Source: Chiridota heheva (Eukaryota > Echinodermata > Holothuroidea > Apodida > Chiridotidae). Taken from it: 64,000 bases of DNA. Every line of letters begins with the position of its first letter. The first letter of the stretch is position 1. Of the stretch, positions 35,881 to 48,649 are shown in pieces. The stretch is taken from the NCBI GenBank assembly GCA_020152595.1, contig JAIGNY010003766.1, positions 62,001-126,000 on the forward strand, written 5' to 3'. A program made the translations under genes and the position numbers. The notes under the pieces are model-generated. The model worked only from the letters and a program-made list of their open reading frames with translations, made no database searches and was not told where the DNA came from.

Positions 35881-38800
35881 CATACAAATAAAATGTGCAC
35901 AAAAACACTATCTCCTACAATCATGATTACCAGGATTTGTGTCTTCATTTCTTCATTTATGCGTTATATGTCAAAAACCCTACAATTTTTTTTTAAATGT
36001 CATCAATGGACGAAAGAGATCACCAAGAATTAATGATATATTTTTTGCCGTAATTCCAGGAAAATATTTGTTCACACAGGTTTTAATGCATTAGATCGAA
36101 AAGTGAGGGCTCTTGTTTTTGCGAATTTTACAGATATATTATCCACAACAGATAAACAACGATAAATTTCATGCTTTCAGATCGCACAGACGACGTGAGG
36201 GCAAAGGTCACTGAATATTCATATCAACCAGAAAAGTACTATATGCTGTTGCGTGCTAGATAAGCATTTGATGCCCCCTGAAGAAAAAAAAATCAATAAA
36301 ATACGTCATCACATTTCATTCCAGTGCCCTTTTAAGTTGTTAAGTTGTCCAAAATTGTCCCTACCGTTCCCAGACATTTGCTGTTCCCGCAACATCAGAA
36401 TTTATATGCGGTTCTTCAAATGTTGTTTGATCATTATCAAATCACAATGGATTTACATCAGAAAGTAAGTCCGTCATCTGTTCATGCAACGCAAATATAT
36501 GTCCAATTTACAAATCGCATATTACACCTACAAATTCATATGCTGTAAATTAGTGATAAAATGTTTATCCATTTTCGTACTTAGTTTTTACTATATCTTA
36601 AACAGTTTAACGTGGCGGCGCTACAGGGGGCACTGGAACATCCCCCGCGAGATCGTTTTACCCCAGAAAATTGTGTAAAGTGACATATATTTGATCTGAT
36701 TTATCTGTCATAATCTCTCCCCCCACCCCACCCACTAGGCCTCCATGAGACAAAACTGCCCTCTCTTCTCCGTAGCATCAAAATACTGATGCCCCACTCA
36801 GTTTATCTATGATGTCACCTCTAATATAAGTTGAAAGCATAATTGATATGTCCACCAACTATATGATGTTTTTCTATCTTAATTACTTTATGTTTATAAA
36901 AGCCGTGAAAACTAAAATTTCTGGGAAATTGGAAGAACTTTGGTGTTCCACTATCTTGATCACAAGGACCCTAAGAAGCCCATACATTCCGTGCGACTCG
37001 CGCTCTGCGCTCATTCTGTCGCATACGTTGTCATGGTGTCAGCAAAATTAACATCAATTCCCCATTCATCAGTTCATACCTTTAAGATAGATATTCCTTT
37101 GCCTTTTTTTTTAGTGACAAATCATCACTATCAGTCCATAATTCAATGTGATATATGATCAATATCTGAACATGGTGCCCTTTACTAGTCGCGTCCCTGC
37201 CTGATGTAAAAGGAGGATTGCGCATTGAAAGGATCTTGCCTTCCAGGTGTCTTGCTTCCTTCCTGGTGAAGAGTAAATTTGAAAAGAAATTAAATTGATA
37301 TGTTAAAAGGTAAAAGCGAATAAAAATAAATCCGCAAACCATAAGAAGGCTGTTTCAATACGGTTATGAGCAATGACTTGGTTGTTCATGTTTGACTGGG
37401 GAGGGCAAGTGGCACTGCCAAGTGCGTTTTTGCGCCCCCCCCCCTCCCTCTCATGCCCATAAGAAGACTAAATTGCATGCACCGTTTGGCATTGCTTAAA
37501 ATCAGCGTTTCAAATAAATGGGTGAAGCCATGGTCCAGGGGCGAAGCCGCCTAAAGTCCTGCATTTCACGTAATTATGATTGCTATTATCGCTTATTATT
37601 GTATCAAATCTGGGTATAAGTCTTGCACTTCTCGTAATTTTGGTAGCAGAAATTTTCTTATAATTGTACTGTAGTGGAAGAAGGTGGGAGGAGAAGAGGG
37701 AAGGGGGGCGGGCATGGGCCGCCCCGAATAATTCTCAAAACAATTATTTTCAAAAGGAGCCCTTTTAAATATTTACCCTTTGGGCAATTGCCAGCATTGT
37801 CTTGGCTTCATAATCTAAAACCCATAAGGCTCCAGAATCTGAAACCCATAAGGTTTCAAATGTAGGAACCCATTGGTAAAATGTGTCTTTAATTGGGGTC
37901 CAGGGATGATTTCCATGTTTTTGATGTAAGAATATTGCTTTTAGAGAAGCATTTACAACGTTTGTTTTTGAATAAATATTGCAGAAGTTGAGATTAAAAA
38001 TGATAACATATAATTGAGGACAATTTTTGCGCCCCTAGAGTATGCGGCGACCTCGCAGACAGCTTCACTGGAAAAAGCTTTCCCCTGGCCCCGGCCACCA
38101 GGCCACTTATCAGAACATTTCCCGATGGTAAGAAATGTTTGGCAGAAACGCGTATGAACCGGGGCCAGCAAGAGGGCCTTGACCCTCAATATTTTCATTG
38201 GGGGCCGAGTATCTTTCTAACCTCCCCCTCCCCCTTCCATTCACAATAATAAAGGTCTATCGAATTGATATTAAGGAGTCAGATTCCATGGGACTTTTTG
38301 CTTCTAAAAATCTTTAGTTTTTGAGAAAACTCTATCAATTCTTTATTAATTTTTTTTTCAGCTTTAAATTTCGGGATATTTTCGGTCAATTTCAGAACAT
38401 TTCCTTATTTTTCAAAAAATGTATTTAATTTTTGTAAAAATTTTCTTCATTTTCGTGAAATTTGGTTTCAATTTCAAAAAATATAATATATTAAAGAATA
38501 TTTCTAAAAAATATTCTCTTCAATTTTCGGGATTTAAATTTAAATTTTCATAATTTTTTTCAAATTAAATTATAGAAATATTACCAAATATTACGAAAAT
38601 TTACGAAAATAGGACCATTTTATATCAATAATTCTTCAAGTTTACTTCTGTTGCGATAATGTGAAATTCTCTGCAGGTCTCCCCACACCCCACCCCCCTC
38701 ACCCCCCACCCACCCACACCTCCTATGCTGGCCTCTGAGTAATGCGGTCACACAATTCGATTCTACGACGTATGCATTCGAGCACATTTTGACATCCTTC

Positions 38801-41800
38801 TGCCAGTCATATTTTTTCATCACGTATTTATGTGACTAGGTGACTTTGGAGCCTCTGGCAGCAATTTGTTCTCTCCTTTTAAAAATATATTTGCAAATAT
38901 CAAAATTTTAGCAATAGGGGCCAGTGTCGGAGCTGGTCATTGCGTCATTGGCACAAGGACCCCATGATCCAAGTTTTCGAGGGCTACTCTCAGTAGCGTA
39001 ATTTGACATCAAGCGCTGGGGGGGGGGAGGGGGGAGGTGGGTAACACAAATATACCCCATGTCATAGGGGGTTTAGGATTTTCAAAACATGTGTGGGCAC
39101 GGCTGGGTATATTCATAATCAGCCCGGCTTTTACCGCAGTTTTGTTCTCCCGATCGGAAGACTGATTACAGCGGTATCCCACAATGCATCTAACCAAATT
39201 TAAAGTTTGTAAAGGAATAACATAAGATTCAGACACTTTTCGAGCGGGGGGAAGTAAATATAAGGGTTCAAATTTGTTTTCACGAATTGAAATAATGGCA
39301 TATGAATTACCTTTTTACCGTGCGCTTTTAAAATTCACTGTGCGATTTTCGATCAATTCGAAGAAATTTGGTGACTTCGTTTTATGTGTATTCCGTTAGG
39401 CAGTCGCGTTTTAACAAGAATTTTCTGAAGAAAAAAAAAAAAAAAAAAACGTTTTAAAGTGTTGTTCAGGAATTATTTTTGCCTAACATGGTAACTATCA
39501 TTCGGTAGAAAATTTAGACGTATTGCTCAAAAACATTCCGTCCGTCTTTGGCAGGCCCGTAGAGAGGGCCGCTAAGGTCATATACACATATACCTCCCTA
39601 TAGGCCGAAATTGGGATATTTTACTGTGAAAATGCACAGTGCCGAATTTAAGCATGAGCCACATGGACCACTGTTCAAAATTGGAAATGTGTATAGGGCC
39701 CGCCCAACACTATGACAAAAACATAATGATTGCCTTTAGTTTTGGTGAGAAATGAAACTTTCTTACCAGGTGTGATTTTTCTTTCCCATTGCTGCCATCC
39801 AGTGGCACCGGCAAGGGGGGTATGGGGGCACGTGTCCTTAATCCTAAAAAAATCAAAAATATAAAATGGTGTTGGTGTATTTATTTGACATGGGTTTTAA
39901 GCAATTTCCTGCCACCTCTAAAACGAAAAAACGTGCCAGTGGGGCTTCGCGTGCCTAGCACCACTATAGACGTTACACACTTATGCATACAATTTTCAAT
40001 TATTCCCCCAATATTTTTTTCTGGCGGTGCCACTACCGCTGTCACAATTCTAATCATTATTAGACTACTTTATGAATATCATTGTCTTTTGATGGGATTG
40101 TCTTGCATTTTCCATGTACTTATGCTATGAAATTATGCAATGCAGTGGCGTAACACATGGGGCCAAAATTCGGCGATTGTTAATATGGGGCCTCTTTTCT
40201 GATCGCCTTCCCCTTTGTGAGGGCCCCTTTTAGGGAGCTCGTCGGTTGCTAAGATATGGGGCCCTTTTTCTAATCGCCTTCCCCGATGTGAGGCCTCTTT
40301 CATGGACCTTTCGGTTCCTAAGATGGGCACCGTTTTCTTATCGCCGTCACTAAAGTTGCCAGGTGCTAGCTGGAGTTATTGTGGTATGTAAAGTTATGTT
40401 GTATTTTTATTAGTGAAAATTTCCAGGGTCCCCACATTTCTAAATCCGGCCCTGGAAATGCACCCCTCCCATGAGAAAACCCTGGCTGCGTTGCTGTACA
40501 ACCCGATCATCCCGATACTGACCGACGCCTCCTCCCTATCTTTTGATTGTTTGAAGTAAATTAACGGTCATGAAAACATTAAACCAAGAAAGTGAATGTC
40601 AACAGACAAATTATTTCTTAACTTTTTTAAATTTGTAAAATAGCGCTGGGGGTGGGGTGTAACACAAATATGCCTGGTGAAAATTTACACTTGCCCGACC
40701 TTTCTGTAAACGTAATACATGCGTCTACAACAATACAATACAGAACAATTGGGAACAGATCCCACCACGAGTCCCCCAGAAAGTTTGTCTTGGGGACACA
40801 ATGACCAAGTACCAAAATGGCACGGCGTGCCAGCCCGATTGTGCCCACTTAAGGGACCATGGCGAGGTGGAAGGGCGAAACCTTGGTATTATGGTCAAGG
40901 GGTCTTCGTCAAGTTCTAAATATTTCTCCAAATTGGCTGAACAAAATTTTAGATTATATTGTTCAAATCTACTCAGATAAGCGTTTGGGCTACCATTTCT
41001 AGACACAGAAGAAATTCAAGTTCTCCTAAAATTTAAACAAATTCGGAAAAAAGTGTGGAGTTTCTTGACAAAACCCTATATGGTCCAGGGCCAAGCCCGA
41101 AAGCTTATAAGATTTCTTGTTTTTCATCAAGGGCGTATCCAAAAAAGGTAAGGGGGGGGAGGAAGAAGGGGGAGGAAGAAGGGGGAGGGGGTGCCGCACC
41201 TCGCAACTTTGTGGTCGTCGGAAAATTGAGCATGCTTGTCGGCAAAAAGGAAAATGGAAAAGAAAAAGAAGAAAGAGGAAAAGGGAAAGAAAAAAGAAAG
41301 TAAGAAAGGGGAAAAGGCAAAAAAAAAAAAGAAGTAAAAGAAAGTGGTTAAGCATGTTTTCGACCTGACGAACAGACGGAGTAGTCAGTACGGTACCGGT
41401 ACATTGTATTTTACGACAAGAGATCAGATATTTCGACAAACGATCGATAAGGGTTTTTTTCTTTCTGTTACTGCAATTCTGAACATCGCATTTCCCAACA
41501 AAGAAGATTAAATTCCGACAGAAGTCTGAATGTCGTTTTTCTTCCAACCATTTCCTTCTAAATCGATGAACATTTCCGGCAGGGTCGTAGCCAAGGGTGG
41601 GGGAGGGAGTAGTCGTCGACAAATTTGGAAACCTTGTTGGCTCATTGGTGTAAATGAATTTAAAAGTTTAACGCAAAATTAAGCATAAACCCTTAGGTTT
41701 TTAAGGTTGACCATTTCTTGCTTCCTTTCTGAATATAACTTCAGTGGCGTAGGAACCAGGGACCAGGGCCCCCAATAATGTTATTAGGTGCCAAGTACCA

Positions 41801-42632
41801 CCTCCCCCCCCCTCCACCTCACCCTAATTTTTAAGAAATCATTTTGAAATTTGCATCAGTTTTCGTGAAATGTCCTTCATTTTTGAGAATTTTTCTTCCT
41901 TTTCGGGAAATTTGCATCAATTTTTATAAAATTTCATTCAACTTTCGTGAAATTTTCTTCCATTTGTGTGAAATCTTTTTCATTTCGGGAAATTATCTTT
42001 ATTTTGGGAAATTTGCATCAATTTTCGTGAAATATCTTTCATTTTCAGGAAATTTTGCTTCAATTTTTTGTTCTCCAATAGTTTTACGACCCCACCCCTC
42101 CCCCTTAACAAATAGTTTAACCGTAATAAGAGACTCGTACATTTTTTGTAGGTTTGTTGGGACAAAACTCAACTTAACCTAAACTTAATTGCCAATTTTT
42201 CGGCAAATTAGTAGTACCTTTTGGCAAATAAAAGCTTGCACCACCATTGGAAAGTTCCTCACTACCACCCTGTTTTTTCTGTTCGAAAATGGCTGAAAAT
42301 CAACAAGAATTTCGAAAATTTAAAGGCAAAAAAAAAAAAAAAAAAAAACTATTTTAAATTATCATGTTGCAATCTACTCCGATAAACATATGGGTTACCA
42401 TTTGCAAAACATAAACAAGCAGAGGAGAAATTTCCCTTGACAGAAGAAAAATCGAGTAACATTATTGTAGGTTTCATCGGCGAAGCGCGCCCTGGTAGGT
42501 GTCCAGAGGGAGAAGCCACCGCAAGCTCTAAAAAGGTCTTGTTTTTGATGCCCCGAAATCAGAAATTGGTCCATGTCATCGGGCTCAGAATTTTAAACAT
42601 GTGTGGGCGCGGCGGCATAATGTCCCAGTTGC
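35881..42632. other. Repeat-rich sequence without a supported gene
   Basis: No exon was recognised. It contains low-complexity tracts rich in ATTTTCGGGAAATTT (38290-38610 and 41840-42080), purine-rich runs (41145-41340), A-runs (39430, 42330), and several starts resembling hAT-like termini (CAGTGGCGTA at 40143 and 41744; CAGTAGCGTAA at 38990). At 36612-36634 there is GGCGCTACAGGGGGCACTGG, weakly CTCF-like. Confidence 0.45.
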
Positions 42633-43060
42633 CAGCGGCGTAGGAAGCGGGGGGCAGGGAGAAACCTGCCCCATGATGGAGTTTGCATTTTCGGTCAAGC
42701 CATCTCTTCCCAGTCAACCGGTCTGTCCAAACTGGCCAAAAATTAAGGAAAACTGGCCAAAATTTCCTGAAAACTGGCAAAAATGACACGAAAACTAGGC
42801 AAATGTTCACAAAAAACTGGCCAAAATTTCCTGAGAATTTTCCAAAATTTGCAAAATTTTCCCAAAATTGAAGTAAAATTCTCGAAAATGAAGGAGATTT
42901 TCCAAAATTATAGGTAACATCTCTGAAATTGAAGAGTTGAAGGAAATTTCCGAATTAGCAGCAACTTTTCATGAAACTAAATTTACCAGTGAAATTTTTG
43001 CACTTGTCACAGGAAATATGTATATATTTTTTTCCCCAGAGAGGTGATTACGCCACTATA
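42633..43060. mobile_element. hAT-like MITE with 8-bp target duplication
   Basis: A 428-bp element starting CAGCGGCGTAGG and ending, inverted, TATAGTGGCGTAATC. The flanking 8 bp CCAGTTGC is identical on both sides (42625-42632 and 43061-43068). An 8-bp duplication with CAG-x-GGCGTA ends is the pattern of hAT elements. The interior is short tandem AACTGGCCAAAATTTCCTG motifs. Confidence 0.75.
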
Positions 43061-43859
43061 CCAGTTGCCCAAATCAAGAATCAGTATCATGCCGATTCGA
43101 GTGGAGATGATTCTGATATCTAGTCGATTTGAATAGGACTCCCATTAAGGCTCTGATATAAATAGTACCAGGGCCGTAATTCCCTCGGGACAGGAGGGAC
43201 ATGCCCTTTCACTTTTCTGCAGAATTTTACAAATGGGGAAAATGTGCCTCTTGCCTTCTCCCACTTTTATGACCGCCCACCCCCTCCACAAACACACACA
43301 CACACACACCCACATACCCACGGATCTAGCACTATATGGGGTCCTGCACTACGGGATCCTCATACAAGTCTGGAGAGCACACTACAGGGCCTTGTGAGAT
43401 TGCACTATGGGGTCCTCATTTTGCGTATGACTATACAAGTTGAAGTAATGCATTACAGAGTCCTCAGTTTTTTTATTTTTCAAACTTTTTTTTCCTTTAA
43501 TTGTATGGAATAGACTTATAGTTAAATGCTGCACTGTCATGATATAAATACCATTTCTCAGTACACAAATTTACACTGGCATATATGATTGATCTTATTT
43601 AGTGTCTGTGTTTTTGTTCTTTTGCACTGATGGAATACACCAAGACATTGTGCTAGTATTGTTGTTTTCCACTTGAAAGTTTCCTTTCAGAAATTTCTTT
43701 TTAATAGGAAGTTAGTTTTAGAATGTTTAAAGTTGGTATATTGTCAAGTTATAGTACTATTTGTCTACACTTTATTTCAGCTCAAATTATTCTCTTGTTA
43801 TCAATTGTTTTTTCTTCTAATTTTGATCTATATCAGACATAAAGAGACATGTAAATAGC

Positions 43860-46800
43860 TTACTACTTTATTGTTATTAGTATTTAAAACACTATAATGT
43901 TTTTCAATGAAAGGAAAGGTATAGTTCCATAAATACATTCAGAAGTGAACACTGCCGTGCTGATAACGTCACTTCCGTTTTATTAATTTTCATATCAATT
44001 GCAAAAAATCTGTGATGTTTTCGATAACACATGTAAGCCCCTATGCTTGGTCCGGCAGGTGTGTGATCGATAACATCACAGATTTCTCGAATTCAATAAG
44101 AAAAATTGAAAAGCGAAACTGACGTCATCAGCACGGCCGCGTTCACTTCTGAATGTATTACGGTACTATACATTTCCTTGAACATTACAAATTACAATAA
44201 AAAGAAATACAATAATCTTTCAAACATGAATCAAATAACAACAGGATTATACGATTTAGGGTAAGCAAATTTTTGATAAAGTCAAATTGTCAATACTAAT
44301 ATCACCCTTTGATTAGAATATTATACTTTCTTCACAAATAGTATAATTTTTTTGTGTGTGTTAAATTTGCATTCATAGCACTCTAGAGTCCTGTGTAAGT
44401 TTCTCTAATGCACTGTGGGGTCTTCAATGAGCATTACAAATTCCAATAAAAAAGAACTTCATTAATCTTACCAACACGAATCAAATTGCATTAACAAGAT
44501 TGTACCATTCAGTTTAAAGCTTAAATCCCAAGGCTGTGCTACTTGATGAAGACAAATTTTCGATAGAATTATCTCCTTTTGATGAGAATTTCATATATTT
44601 CTTGACTTTTAGTAGCATTTCCTTTGTGTATCCTAAAGTTTATTCAGGGCACTATGGGTCCCTGTGTAATTTTCCCTAATACACTATGAGGTCTGCAGTC
44701 AATATTTTGAATTGCACTATATATTGCAATTAAACACAAACTTAGAAATATGAATTAGATTGCAATATCAACAAGATCATATGATCCAGATAAAGCTCAA
44801 TAAAGGTAATGATTTAATGCTGAAAGCAAATTTCAGAGGAAATCATTGTCTTTTAATGTTCATATCCTTTTTTATTTTACCAATATCATCATTTCATTTG
44901 TGTATATCAAACTTGTATTCAGGGCACTATATGGCCCTGTGAAAGTTTCTCTAATACACTATTGGGTCATTTAATGAACATTAGAAATTGTATGTAAAAA
45001 GAATTACAATAACCTTTAAATATGAATTATATGAGAAAAAAACAATAATATATGATTCAGGGTAAGCTTCATTCCAAACTTTGTGGTTTTTGAGAAAGAC
45101 AAATTATCAATGAAATATCACTTTTTGATTAGAATATTATATTTTCTTGACCAATAGAATCATTTTCTTTGTGTATGTTAATTTGTATTCAAAGCTCCAT
45201 GGGGTCCTGCATAAGTTTTTCTAATACACTATAAGGTTTTTCAATAAACATTAGAAATTGCAATAAAAAATGACTGCAACAATTGATAAATATGAATGAA
45301 ATTGTTATAACAAAATTATATAATTCAGATTAATACTTTAATCCTAAGGTTATGGCATTTAATGAAGACACATCTTTGATGGATTTACAGTATCACCTAT
45401 TGATTATAATTTCATATATTTCTTATACTTATAGTATCATTTCCTTTGTTTGTCTTAAATTTGTATTCCCGGCAGGATGGGACCCTGTGCAAGTTTCTCT
45501 AATACACTATAAACTCTTTTGGTCAATCTTATGAATTGCAATATAAACAATTACACAAAACTTTGAAATATAAATCAAATTGCTATATTAACAAGATTAA
45601 ATGATGCAGATATAGCTTAATTTTAAAGTTAATGATACAATACTGGAAGCAAATTTCAAAATAAATCATTGTCTTTTAATGAGCATATCCTTTTTAATTC
45701 TCCAATATTATAATTTCCTTTGTTTATATTAAACTTGTATTCACAGCAGTATGGGACCCTGTGTAAGTTTCTTTGATACACTATGGGATCTTTCAGTCAA
45801 CGGTCAATATTATGAATTGCAATGTAAACAATTACACAAAACTTTTAAATATGAATTAAATTGCCATATTAACAAGATTATGTGATCCAGATTAAGCTTA
45901 ATCGTAATGTAAACATATAATGCTGAGAGAAATTTTCCAAAGAATTCATTGCCTTTTATGGTGCATACCTTTTTTTTTATTTCACTAATAGTATGATTTT
46001 ATTTGTGTATCTCAAACTTGTATTCACACCACCATAGGATCCTGTGTTAGTTTCTGTAATACACTGTGGGGTCTTTCAATGAACATCAGAAATTGCAAGT
46101 TTTAAATATGAATCAAATTGCAATAACAAGATTATATCATTCAGGTTAAAGCTTAAATCCAAAGGTTATGGCAATTTATGAAGACAAATCTTCGATGGAA
46201 TTTTCATTTTTGATAAATATATATTTATCTACTTATAGTAGCATTTCCTTTGTGTGTCTTAAACTTGTATTCAGGGCAGTATGGAGCGCTGTGCAAGTTT
46301 ATGTAATACACTACAGAGTCTTTCAGTCAATATTATGAATTGCAATATAAACAATTACACAAAACTTTGAAATATAAATCAGTTTGCTATACTAACAAGA
46401 TTAAGTGATGCAGATATAGCTTAATTTTAAAGTTAGCAGTTAGTGATACAATGCTGAAAGGAATTTTCTAAAGAGTTAATTGCCTTTTATGGTGCATATC
46501 CTTTTTTATTTCACAAATAGTATAGTTTTATTTGTGTATCTCAAACTTGTATTCACACCACTATGGGGTCCTGTGTTAGTTTCTGTAAGACACTGTGGGG
46601 TCGTTCAATGAACATCAGAAATTGCAAGTTTTGAATATGAATCAAATTGCATTAACAAGAATATATCATTCAGTTTAAAGCTTAAGTCCCACGGCTATGG
46701 TACTTGATGAAGACATATTTTCCATGGAATTATCTACATTTAGTGATAATTGTATATACTTTTTTAATCATAGTACCATTTTCTTTGTGTAACTTAAACT

Positions 46801-47580
46801 TGTATTCAGTGCACAATGGTGCCCTGTGCAAATTTCTCTAATACGCTATAGGGTCTTTCAGTCTATCTTACGAATTGCAATACAAACAATTACCCACATA
46901 ATTGCCATATTAACAAGATTATGTGATTCAGATTAAACTTAACTTTAAGGTAAATGACATAATGCTGAAAGCAAATTTCTATATAGTTCATAGCCTTCTT
47001 ATGTGCATATCCTTTTTTATTACTCCAATATTATCATTTCCTTTGTGTGCACGGTCTTAAACTTGTATTCAATGAACTGTGGGATCCTGTGTAGATTTCT
47101 CTAATACACCATACTCCCATAATAGGCTCTTTTAATAGAACATCTTTCGAATTTGAATCAAATTGTAAAAAGCGAATGATGCGATCTACATTACATAAAT
47201 ATTGAGTAAAGTTTTGGTATTTAGTGACGTCAAATTTTCTCCGAAAATATTAGCTTTTATTTAAAAAATTACATTTTCTTGACTATTAGCATCATCGTAT
47301 TTTGTGTACATTAAACTTGCATTCAGAGAACTATGGGGTCATGTGCAAGTTTCTATAATACACTATGAGGTCTTTTAATCAGTATTGTTAATTGCAATGT
47401 TTAAAAAAAAAAAAATTAAAATTATCTCAATTCCTATATCATATTTGTTCAAAAGTATCACTTCCGTCATGTATTTTAAACCTTTTTCCTTAATACAGTA
47501 CGGGCAATTGCAATGAATATTATGAATTGCAATAAAAACAGTGAGTAAAATGTTTTAAATTTAAATCATATTGCAATAAC
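43860..47580. repeat. Diverged satellite, about 270-bp unit, about 13 copies
   Basis: A block like CACTATGGGGTCCTGTGTAA then TTTCTCTAATACACTATGGG recurs near 44379, 44651, 44923, 45196, 45473, 45747, 46029, 46273, 46559, 46811, 47071 and 47330 (spacings about 245-285 bp). Each is followed by TGAATCAAATTGCAATAACA and ends in CTTTGTGT.TCTTAAACTTG. Copies differ greatly, so the array is old. A weaker version of the start block appears at 43330-43480. Confidence 0.9.
43912..44178. mobile_element. Foldback MITE inside the 270-bp satellite, TGAA duplication
   Basis: A 267-bp element with long inverted arms: AGGAAAGGTATAGTTCC at the left, and GGTACTATACATTTCCT at the right. Arms pair through CATTCAGAAGTGAAC and GCCGTGCTGAT...GACGTCA blocks, about 60-70 bp each. 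Flanks are TGAA (43908-43911 and 44179-44182), and the joined flanks restore the satellite consensus TCAATGAACATTA. Confidence 0.85.
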
Positions 47581-47639
47581 AAGATTATATGATATACCTA
47601 AAGATTAATTATCTATGTTGATGGACGTGTAGGTGCATC

Positions 47640-48600
47640 ATTACCAGTAAAGATTTGAACCATTCATCCACTTTGAATGACATCAAGTCAACCACTCTAG
47701 ATGATGGCCATTCATTCATTTTGGATGGCTACAAAGTAAGCACTGTAAATAATGACCATTCCTTCGCAAATCAGTGATAAAGATGATTACCATTCATTTA
47801 CTTTGGATGGCAACAAGTCAAGCACTGTAGATGATTACCATTCAATCAATTTGGATGGCTACAAGTCAGGCGTTTTAAATGATAACCATGCATACCCTCT
47901 GTATGAAAACAAGTCATACGCCATTGATGATGACCATTCATTCACTTTGGATGACAACAAGCTAAGCACTGTAAATGATTACCATTCATTTACCAGTCCG
48001 GCAGCATGCCTATTAAAGGGAACATAAATGTTACTTTAAATGGAAACATCATGCTACATGGAAACCACCATATTGTGATATTTCCGAGATACAAATTTAT
48101 AATACGTCTGGAAAAAAGTATTTGCTAGGGGAAACTTAAAACTAATGAAAATACATTCATTACTGTCATGGCTAAAACTTTTCCACTTCAATTTGATATG
48201 TCTACCACGCCGTTTTCAAAAAATTTACAAAAATAGACAATAAAACTAGGCTTATTGGCGCAGAACAGCCATTTCGAAAATTCAGTTGTTTTTCAACACA
48301 ATGATTTTTACTATTGCAAATAGATAAATTATAAACTATGACATTTTATCGCAACATATAAACAATATGCCTGCGTTACTTCACAATTTTCGTATGTTAA
48401 AACTGTCCCTATTAATAGGCATGTTGCTGGACTGTTTACTTTCGATGGCTATAAGTCAAGTTCTGTAATTGGTGACCATTCATCCACTTTGGATGGCAAC
48501 AATTCAAGTACTTTAAGTGTTGACCATTCATCCACTTTGGATGGCAACAAATCAAGCACTGTAAATGACCATTCAAGCACTTTAGAAGACATAAAGATGT
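47640..48600. repeat. 48-bp tandem repeat, split by a MITE
   Basis: The unit TTGGATGGCAACAAGTCAAG CACTGTAAATGATTACCATT plus CATTCACT recurs about 7 times at 47690-47993 and 4 times at 48435-48600. Since 48 is divisible by three, part of the array is open with a 16-residue period (HSFTLDGNKSSTVDDY). No start or splice context supports coding. Confidence 0.85.
47994..48434. mobile_element. MITE with 29-bp inverted ends and TTTAC duplication
   Basis: A 441-bp element: CAGTCCGGCAGCATGCCTAT at the left, and ATAGGCATGTTGCTGGACTG at the right. The 5-bp target duplication TTTAC is at 47989-47993 and 48435-48439. Removing the element and one TTTAC restores the 48-bp repeat in register. Superfamily unassigned; no coding capacity. 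Confidence 0.9.
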
Positions 48601-48649
48601 GACCCACATTAACCTCATCGCAATTAATTTTTCATAGATTTACAGTTTT

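Noticed and set aside
36612-36634. CTCF site
   Set aside because: Only a partial match to the consensus; it cannot be called from one sequence.
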